This document shows positions 57,631 to 64,000 of a DNA stretch of 64,000 bases, one piece after another (positions within the stretch are counted from its first letter, which is position 1; each line of letters starts with the position of its first letter). This DNA is from Catenovulum sediminis (GTDB lineage: Bacteria; Pseudomonadota; Gammaproteobacteria; Enterobacterales; Alteromonadaceae), in NCBI RefSeq assembly GCF_007289895.1, contig NZ_CP041661.1, forward strand, positions 186,001 to 250,000. Direction: 5' to 3'. The translations under genes were made by a program, and so were the position numbers. The notes below the pieces were generated by a model. That model was not told where the DNA came from. It did no database searches and was given only the letters and a program-made list of their open reading frames with translations.

Positions 57631-59781
57631 TTAGAACTGCCCGACTGAGCTAACCGATCCACTTGCCGGCGTATTAACACTATTGTTTGCGCCACTTTGC
57701 CATTCGACAGCGCCGACATCTCGTTTAATACATTTCCACTGAACATTTGTATTGGCTGGAAAATCGCTGATTGTTCCTGTCCAAGTAGGGTAAGCGCTCG
57801 CGTCGAGTTTAACCGCATTGGCCGCATTCCAGTTACCTATTTCTGGCTGATTGCCGACCACATAGACATTTTGTCCCCACACTGTTGTACCATTCTGACA
57901 GGTAAAATCTATGCTCGTGCTTGAAGAAACAGGATCGACTCGCTGCAGTACCACGGCACCATATGCTGGAATATGTACATTGCTGATCTGCGCTGCAACA
58001 CCTTCACCACGCGTTGCGCTTGGCACACCACCAAGATTGAATTGTGTCCAGCTGGTATTTGCAATTTCAGCATAATTGCCAGTGACTCCGATATCATAAT
58101 TTTGATAAGTATTGCCTTTAAAGTTCATAACAATTACGTATTCACCCGCATTTCGACTAAAGGCAGCCACCCCGTTAGCGTCATGTATATGGTGAATATA
58201 GCTGTCTCCTGAAGCAAACGCGGTTGTGTTTTTAGCTCTGATTGCATTTAACTCACTGTACCATGCAAGCACTTTTTTACGCCCAGCGTTGGTTTCATAA
58301 TCTGATAAATCGAGCCGGTCGTCCCACCAGTCAATATGAAATTGTCTCGTCTCACCACCTTCTTGCCCCATAAATGCCATTGGCGTACCCCGTGCCAAAA
58401 CAGTTCCGGCCAACGAAATTTGATTCATCTCCCAACCTTTGCCGTCTCGTGCGCGTTTAGCAATTCTATCGTCGGTATTACCCACTTCATCATGTGACTC
58501 AGTGTAAACAGTAGCATCTTGCCAACCATCCCCAAAGTGCCCGAAAACAGACCAAAGTAGATCTAAACTTCCACCCGTTAACACTGCTTTGAAATTATCA
58601 TGGAATGTATCAACCCACTGACTATCCATAGGCGCATGGCTGGTACCTTCTACAACTGTGCCAGTGTCGTCAGATGTAATACCCCACCAGTCTGGCAATT
58701 CTTCACCGGTAAACCAAATTGCACTGTCTTGTTGTTTAGTTTTACCATACATCTCACGCAGTAAATCCCAACCACCACCGTCGCCGGGCTGAGTCACAAA
58801 ACCACTGTTTGGATTATGGATGGTATTGGTGTGGTCAAAACGGAAACCATCAATTTTAAATTCTTGAGCTAGGTACAAAACATTTTGTATTAAAAAGTGC
58901 TTGGCAACCGGATCATTAAAGTTATATAGCGGCCCCCAAACCGTATCACCATCCATGTAGGTGGTATTGTCGACAGTCCAAAGAATATTATCGCCGCTGG
59001 CAACATGGTTGAACTCAAGATCCAATATTACAGCGATACCATTTTGGTGGGCCGTATCAACCAGTTTTTTAAGCTGATCAGGTCCACCATAAGAAGATTC
59101 AACGGCGTAAAAAAATGAAGGGTTGTAACCCCAACTTAAGTCACCGGCAAATTCATTAACTGGCAACAACTCGAGCGCTGTGACGTTCAGGTTATTTATA
59201 TAATCATTCGTGCCATCACCATCTAACTCTTCTGTTACCTGCTGAAATGGCGTGCCGCTATTTCGGTCGGTAAAACGTAACGGATGCACTTGATAAATAT
59301 TCAATTGTTCCTGTACAGGTCGCTGCCATCCAGTGCTTTGCCATTGGTAAGCATCAGACAAATAAATCTTAGACATGCCCGAGCCTAACTCAGAGCTGCT
59401 AACCCAGCGCGCTGCAGGATCTTGAAATGTCATTTCCTGCCCGTCACGTGTTAATTTAAATCGATATTCATCACCATGCTGTGGTACTTGAGCAAAACTT
59501 TGATCAGTACCCTTAAACCACCAAAAGTGACCATCTGGTGTTTTCGTCAGGGGTATTGCGCCACTTTCACCCTGGGTAAAATCGCCGTATATAGATACGT
59601 TTGAATCACCAGCCGCAGCGTGGAATATGACATACCAGCTATTGCCCTCTTTATAGACTCCGGGCGACATTTGCCAAATGGCATTTTCATCCCCATTTAA
59701 CCAAGCATCTGCTTGCACACAATTAGCACTTAAACTGAGTGCTAAAGCGGTTATTTTAATAATTGAATTTATTGTTTTCAT
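57631..59781 (-). CDS. Secreted GH13 alpha-amylase-family enzyme with CBM48-like and CBM20 domains
   Basis: 716 residues, signal peptide ending in NCVQA. An N-terminal CBM48-like sandwich (NSWYVIFHAAAGDSNVSIYG) is followed by a GH13 barrel: LELLPVNEF, DLEFNHV, DGFRFDHTN with the nucleophile Asp near 315, WFTGEELPD with the acid/base Glu near 357, and TESHDEVGN with the third Asp near 431. Residues about 623-716 are a CBM20 starch-binding domain (VYVVGNQPEIGNWN). The barrel resembles the branching-enzyme/trehalohydrolase side of GH13, so the exact bond made or cut is open; starch or glycogen is the expected substrate. It diverges from a TonB receptor, forming a small starch-use locus distinct from the xylan genes. 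Confidence 0.9.
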   Translation of the reverse strand: MKTINSIIKITALALSLSANCVQADAWLNGDENAIWQMSPGVYKEGNSWYVIFHAAAGDSNVSIYGDFTQGESGAIPLTKTPDGHFWWFKGTDQSFAQVPQHGDEYRFKLTRDGQEMTFQDPAARWVSSSELGSGMSKIYLSDAYQWQSTGWQRPVQEQLNIYQVHPLRFTDRNSGTPFQQVTEELDGDGTNDYINNLNVTALELLPVNEFAGDLSWGYNPSFFYAVESSYGGPDQLKKLVDTAHQNGIAVILDLEFNHVASGDNILWTVDNTTYMDGDTVWGPLYNFNDPVAKHFLIQNVLYLAQEFKIDGFRFDHTNTIHNPNSGFVTQPGDGGGWDLLREMYGKTKQQDSAIWFTGEELPDWWGITSDDTGTVVEGTSHAPMDSQWVDTFHDNFKAVLTGGSLDLLWSVFGHFGDGWQDATVYTESHDEVGNTDDRIAKRARDGKGWEMNQISLAGTVLARGTPMAFMGQEGGETRQFHIDWWDDRLDLSDYETNAGRKKVLAWYSELNAIRAKNTTAFASGDSYIHHIHDANGVAAFSRNAGEYVIVMNFKGNTYQNYDIGVTGNYAEIANTSWTQFNLGGVPSATRGEGVAAQISNVHIPAYGAVVLQRVDPVSSSTSIDFTCQNGTTVWGQNVYVVGNQPEIGNWNAANAVKLDASAYPTWTGTISDFPANTNVQWKCIKRDVGAVEWQSGANNSVNTPASGSVSSVGQF

Positions 59782-60165
59782 GCTTCATTCCAATGTGTGT
59801 GTAAGTTATTTTGCAATTCAAAATTGCACAATCAGCCTAGCGATGAGTGGAATATTTAACAACTCATTTTGTTTCATACATGTTTCCAAATTGTATAAAA
59901 AAACATAAAACAAAAACCTTCATTATGTCCGAGCCCCTAATAAATAAGGCATATCACAACTTTAAAGCGCCATACAGTAAGATTTCCGTGCTGAAATGAA
60001 TACGTATGCATCAAACTCCTATTCACATAAAAAAAACACTAAAACAACAAAAGCATACATTTTTTACGGCTTTTTTCTGCGCATTCGTCTAATAGCAAGC
60101 AGTTGTAAGGAAATTCCAAGACTGTTCTAACAACAATTATATCAACACACGTTATGGAGATTAGA
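59782..60165. promoter_or_regulatory. Divergent promoter region of the starch locus; inverted repeat at 59812-59828
   Basis: TGCAATT-CAA-AATTGCA at 59812-59828 is a 7-base inverted repeat centred about 39 bases before the amylase start and could be an operator. It differs from the shared xylan motif, no copy of which is present here. GGAG at 60156-60159 is the ribosome-binding site of the receptor gene. No gene is seen. Confidence 0.4.
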
Positions 60166-63024
60166 ATGCGCAATATTCCATTTGCACAGACCGCACTAAC
60201 ACTCGCACTAGCAACTGCGATTGCCCCCGCCTTTGCTGAACAAGCGGATGAAGATACCGAGGTACAAGCACAAAATGCAGAATCGTCAGCAGAAACCGCA
60301 GACGAAACCACCGAAATTATTCAGGTTAAAGGACTCCGCTCCAGCTTGATGAAAGCACAAGATATCAAAATGAACTCGGATTCATTTGTCGATGCCATTG
60401 TGGCTGAAGACATCGGAAAGCTACCTGACGTCACAGCAGCAGAAAGTATTGCTCGAATAGCTGGTGTACAAGTGACCCGTTACAACGACGAAGCTAATGC
60501 AATACTTATCCGGGGTTTACCTGATATCACGACGACATATAACGGTCGGGAATTTTTTACCGCTGAACTGCGCCGTGGCCAATTGCAAGATTTCCCATCG
60601 CAAGCACTCGCTGGTATAGAGGTTTATAAATCAGGGACAGCGGATTTAGTTGAGCCAGGATTAGCTGGTTTAGTAAATTTACGTACCCGTCGCCCATTTG
60701 ATTTTGAAGGTGAAAAATTTGCCGGCGGTTTACATTATGGCTACAACGATCAAAGCGAAAAAGCCAGCCCGGCAGGTAACCTGCTTTATTCAAACCGCTG
60801 GAACACCAGTATCGGGGAAGTTGGCTTTCTGGGGAATCTAACGTATGCGCAAAGTAAGTATTATAACGGGCTGCGCTACAATTCTACCTGGAATAGTATC
60901 GCTGTGCCTTGGTGGGAAATTGAAGCACCGCATCAAGAAGGTGGTTTTGTGATGCCGGCACAAGTTGGTATTTTTAGTGAAAATGGTAAACGCTCACGCC
61001 CTTCTGCTAACTTTGCCGTACAATGGAGACCTGATGATAAACTAGAGGTTTATGTCGACGGGATTTACCAAGGATTTAGAGGTGAAGGCAACACAGATAA
61101 TATAATTGTGCCCACGTCTGATTGGAACTGGCTACACGGAAACGGCGCAGATGTTCCGTTTGACGTCAAACTGACCAACCTAGAATTTGTTGAAGGTACG
61201 AATAACCTGCAAGTTGCCAGTATGACAAAATCGCAGGGCCTGCCACCGCATTTTTTCCGCTCAACAGGTAAGGATTATACCAATACATATCAGTTTGCAG
61301 CAGGTGCTAAATACATATCAGATGATGTGAAGCTCGAAACTGATTTGGCCTATACCGACAGTGAATATCATCATGATGCGTGGAGTTGGGATACAGGGTT
61401 ATCTTACTCGCCTACTTTTAATATTAACTTTATTGCAGATGACGGCGCTGCTGTTTTTGAGCCTTTAGATTGGGATCCAACCGACGAAAGTACATACGAA
61501 GCGAGAGGCTTTTTTAATAGTGTATATGATGTCGCCGGATCGGGCTGGCAATGGCGGACAGATCTTGAAGTGGCCACCGGTTTGGGAGACTGGTTACACA
61601 CGGTTAAAACCGGTGTGCGCTGGAGCGACCGTAGAGCAAGCAAAAAACAAGGTGCAAGATACGCCGGTTTCTGGGAACAAAGTATCAAGATTTCAGATAT
61701 AGAATATCTAGATATGGCGTTAACACATGATCCTTTCCGTTCTGATGTGCAAAAAACACGGCAATATTTAGCACCGACACGTGACAGCATTAGAAACAAT
61801 GCAGATAAATTGCGCGAAATGTCTTATAACATTTTGCTTGATAAAGGCGATAGCTACGGGGCCTCACTCTGGGAAAGCGATTTACAGCTTGATCCTGCGC
61901 TAAATTGGCAAGCAACAGAAACAACCTTTGCCGCCTATGTTCAAACAAAGTCATATTTTGACATTGGTGATGTTGGCGTGGATGTATTTTCGGGTCTGAG
62001 AGTGACGCAAACCATCAGTAAGAGCGAAGGTTTCTCGACCGTTGTCAATGAAGACGGAGAACGCATTGTTAGTCCAGCCATTGCTAAAAACACCTATACA
62101 GATGTACTACCTAATATTAGCTTTAGAGCGCAGTTGACAGATGATTTACAAATGCGTGGGGGATTTACCCAAACCCGCACTAAACCAAATTTTGGTGATT
62201 TAAACCCAGCGCTCAACATCACCCAACGACAAGACACAGTTGACAACCCTAACATCCCAGACGGTGAACAGGTTCAAATCGATGCTTTTGGTTCATCCGG
62301 CAATCCCGATTTGAAATCATTAACGTCTGATAATTACGATCTCAGCCTGGAATATTACTTCTCACAAACAGGCTATGTCAGTGGTGCACTCTTTTACAAA
62401 GAATTGGATGGTTTTATCAATTGGTATACCAGATTTATTGAATCTGATAGATATGGTTTAGTGCAATTACATCGGCCCGAAAATGCAGCCGAAGGAAAAC
62501 TGGAAGGCTGGGAAATTAACGCATCAACCTTTTTAGAATTTGATTTTATGCCAAAATTTATGCATGCCTTTGGTCTTTCTGCCAATGTTACCCAGTTAGA
62601 GGGCTACAATAAAACACCTAAAGGGGATGGAACATTTGAAGAAGATCGCAAAATACCTGGGTTGTCAAAAATGACTTACAATGCGGCTGTTTTTTACGAA
62701 AAAGATAATTTTTCAATGCGATTATCTTATAACAAACGTGATGCTTGGGTTAATTGGTATGGCTCTTCGCCAAGTCCTCAGCTAGACGGATTTCTTGGCA
62801 ACCAAACCAAATCCAGAAACAGATTGGATTTTGGTATGAGCTACAATATAAACGATAATTTCACCGTTTATTTTGACATGGCAAATATATTGGCCAAACC
62901 GTTTGAAAACTACACGGTCAATTCGTTTGGCCCATCCGATGAAGAACAGTACAGCGTAAGTTATGTCCAGGATTTACGTGAAGAAGGACGTTATTTTGGT
63001 GGCGGTGTGCGCTTTAGTTTTTAA
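60166..63024 (+). CDS. TonB-dependent receptor, starch locus, 952 aa
   Basis: ATG 60166 was chosen because GGAG lies 6 bases upstream and is lost inside the coding region if the in-frame ATG at 60154 is used. Signal peptide ending in APAFA, an acidic spacer, a TonB-box-like TEIIQVKGLRSS, plug motifs (DAIVAEDIGKLPDVTAAESI, ILIRGLPDITTTYNGREFF, GIEVYKSGTADLVEPGLAGLVNLRTRRPF), barrel ending in GRYFGGGVRFSF. The adjacent divergent amylase suggests maltodextrin as cargo (inference). Its C-terminal third is closely similar to the convergent partial receptor at 63106, for example NPDLKSLTSDNYDLSLEYY against NPNIKALTSKNYDLSLEYY. Confidence 0.92.
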   Translation: MRNIPFAQTALTLALATAIAPAFAEQADEDTEVQAQNAESSAETADETTEIIQVKGLRSSLMKAQDIKMNSDSFVDAIVAEDIGKLPDVTAAESIARIAGVQVTRYNDEANAILIRGLPDITTTYNGREFFTAELRRGQLQDFPSQALAGIEVYKSGTADLVEPGLAGLVNLRTRRPFDFEGEKFAGGLHYGYNDQSEKASPAGNLLYSNRWNTSIGEVGFLGNLTYAQSKYYNGLRYNSTWNSIAVPWWEIEAPHQEGGFVMPAQVGIFSENGKRSRPSANFAVQWRPDDKLEVYVDGIYQGFRGEGNTDNIIVPTSDWNWLHGNGADVPFDVKLTNLEFVEGTNNLQVASMTKSQGLPPHFFRSTGKDYTNTYQFAAGAKYISDDVKLETDLAYTDSEYHHDAWSWDTGLSYSPTFNINFIADDGAAVFEPLDWDPTDESTYEARGFFNSVYDVAGSGWQWRTDLEVATGLGDWLHTVKTGVRWSDRRASKKQGARYAGFWEQSIKISDIEYLDMALTHDPFRSDVQKTRQYLAPTRDSIRNNADKLREMSYNILLDKGDSYGASLWESDLQLDPALNWQATETTFAAYVQTKSYFDIGDVGVDVFSGLRVTQTISKSEGFSTVVNEDGERIVSPAIAKNTYTDVLPNISFRAQLTDDLQMRGGFTQTRTKPNFGDLNPALNITQRQDTVDNPNIPDGEQVQIDAFGSSGNPDLKSLTSDNYDLSLEYYFSQTGYVSGALFYKELDGFINWYTRFIESDRYGLVQLHRPENAAEGKLEGWEINASTFLEFDFMPKFMHAFGLSANVTQLEGYNKTPKGDGTFEEDRKIPGLSKMTYNAAVFYEKDNFSMRLSYNKRDAWVNWYGSSPSPQLDGFLGNQTKSRNRLDFGMSYNINDNFTVYFDMANILAKPFENYTVNSFGPSDEEQYSVSYVQDLREEGRYFGGGVRFSF

Positions 63025-63047
63025 TTAACAAGTTGAGCCTATGTTTT

Positions 63048-63082
63048 AATTAAACCGGCGTAAAATATACGCCGGTTTAATT
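63048..63082. terminator. Strong bidirectional terminator
   Basis: A 15-base perfect stem (AATTAAACCGGCGTA and its complement) with loop AAATA lies between the convergent receptor genes. The A+T ends of the stem serve as T-runs for both strands. Confidence 0.85.
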
Positions 63083-63105
63083 GAGCGGTCCGCCATACAC
63101 AGAGG

Positions 63106-64000
63106 TCAAAAATTAAAACGCATGCCCAGATTAAAATAACGACCTTCATCTCTTAAGTCGATATTATAGTATTGTGTGTCATTCAACTGGTTGTAATTTC
63201 TAAATGGGCGAGCGATTAAATTACTGATTTCGGCAAATACCGCATACTGTTTATTCAGTTGATAACTGGCAGACACATCTAACCTATCGCGCGCACGCGT
63301 TTTACGCCCCGTAAAACCACCACTTTCTGACAGACCCGTGTGCAAATTAATCCATGACGAACGATAGTTATAAGACAAGCGAATTGAAAATTTATCGGCT
63401 TCGTAAAACAAAACGGTGTTGTAGGTCCATTTTGATAAACCGGGGAATTCAGACAACTCAGTAAATTCACCTTGTTCATTGCGTTTATTCGACTGGCCCT
63501 GCAAATAGGTTAAGTTACAACTCAATCCCACGTTCTGGCCGATCACAGGGATAAAATCTAAAAAGGTTTGCCAATTCACTTCATACCCGTATATTCGCCC
63601 GTGCTGAGCATTTTCGGGTCTGAATATTTCGACCTGGCCATATTCCGGATCGTCAATGACACTGTGTAACCAGTGCGCAAAGCCATTTAAATCACGGTAA
63701 AAAAGTGCTCCACTTAAGTAACTCGAAAAACCATAATAATATTCTAAGCTGAGATCATAATTTTTAGAGGTGAGTGCTTTGATGTTCGGGTTCCCTCCAT
63801 AAGCTCGCGCGTTAATGCTACCATCCTGATGAATAGTCGGCGTGTCCAAGGATAACAATGAAATATTCATCGCCGGATTTAACAGCGCAAATCCCTGCCT
63901 ATTCATCGTTTTCGCATACCCTAAGCGTAGCTGTAGCGCGTCGCTATATTTAATCCGCATATTGAAACTGGGCAGATAATACATCTGGTTATGGTTAACG
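63106..64000 (-). CDS. TonB-dependent receptor, C-terminal part (5' end outside window)
   Basis: The frame is open to the window edge at 64000, giving about 297 residues of barrel. It includes ALLNPAMNISLL, NPNIKALTSKNYDLSLEYYY, SGALFYRDLNGFAHW, FRPENAQHGRIYGYEVNW, FPGLSKWTYNTVLFYEADKF and the aromatic end RYFNLGMRFNF. It is a clear paralogue of the receptor at 60166-63024, in convergent orientation, so the starch locus carries two receptors of one lineage. The plug domain and promoter cannot be seen. Confidence 0.88.
   Translation of the reverse strand, partial: VNHNQMYYLPSFNMRIKYSDALQLRLGYAKTMNRQGFALLNPAMNISLLSLDTPTIHQDGSINARAYGGNPNIKALTSKNYDLSLEYYYGFSSYLSGALFYRDLNGFAHWLHSVIDDPEYGQVEIFRPENAQHGRIYGYEVNWQTFLDFIPVIGQNVGLSCNLTYLQGQSNKRNEQGEFTELSEFPGLSKWTYNTVLFYEADKFSIRLSYNYRSSWINLHTGLSESGGFTGRKTRARDRLDVSASYQLNKQYAVFAEISNLIARPFRNYNQLNDTQYYNIDLRDEGRYFNLGMRFNF

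Noticed and set aside
57609-57924. Overlapping frames at the end of the amylase gene on both strands.
   Set aside because: They are shadows of the CBM20 coding sequence; the main frame keeps the starch-binding residues to the stop.
60039-60311. A Ser/Ala-rich 90-residue frame opposite the receptor signal peptide.
   Set aside because: Composition reflects the complement of an Ala/Glu-rich coding region; no start signal and it lies antisense to a certain gene.

Overview
The window looks like a polysaccharide-utilisation region of a marine gammaproteobacterium of the Alteromonadales type (Catenovulum- or Paraglaciecola-like; this is inference). The clues are an A+T-rich sequence, many large TonB-dependent receptors without SusD partners, lipoprotein glycoside hydrolases, stand-alone SapC and tryptophan-halogenase-family genes, and a GPH-type sugar symporter.

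Layout. 1-3000: a GH2 beta-galactosidase (cut by the window edge) and a GH43 lipoprotein. 3300-7180: an unrelated forward block with a GT39 membrane glycosyltransferase, a DoxX protein and a two-domain acyltransferase resembling the ornithine-lipid synthase OlsF. 7240-19636: a six-gene leftward glucuronoxylan operon (GH10, GH2, GH67, GH43, GH115, Sde182-like), divergent from a GPH symporter (19902). 21363-22222: a frameshifted periplasmic binding-protein gene. 22546-30706: a TonB receptor, a MITE-like element, then three tandem halogenase-family genes, the middle one having lost its catalytic motifs. 30831: a GH11 xylanase with a CBM60-like module. 32217-37226: a second TonB receptor/halogenase/SapC cassette. 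37675-41664: a CBM lipoprotein, GH10 and GH51 operon. 42010-46865: an SGNH acetylesterase and a second GH115. 47478-49185: a NUDIX-type regulator and an inositol-monophosphatase-family protein. 49265: a large secreted haem c dehydrogenase-like protein. 52171-57394: a TonB receptor and a hybrid histidine kinase split by a frameshift in a run of eight G. 57631-64000: a starch locus (GH13-CBM20 amylase and two related TonB receptors, one cut by the window edge).

How the parts fit. GH10 and GH11 cut the xylan backbone, acetylesterase removes acetyl groups, GH51 and GH43 remove arabinose and xylose, GH115 and GH67 remove (methyl)glucuronic acid, TonB receptors carry oligosaccharides across the outer membrane, and the GPH symporter imports sugars. 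A near-palindromic 20-bp motif, TWATnGTYAYAWRAACnATA, lies in front of six of these transcription units, including both receptor/halogenase cassettes. That ties the halogenases to xylan use, and the NUDIX-type regulator at 47478 is the most obvious local candidate to read the site.

The items most worth following up are the shared motif and its 42-bp perfect palindromic version, the degenerate halogenase kept between two intact ones, the MITE that appears to have landed in the loop of a hairpin, and the poly-G frameshift in the kinase. All functional calls come from reading motifs by eye; no database search was run.
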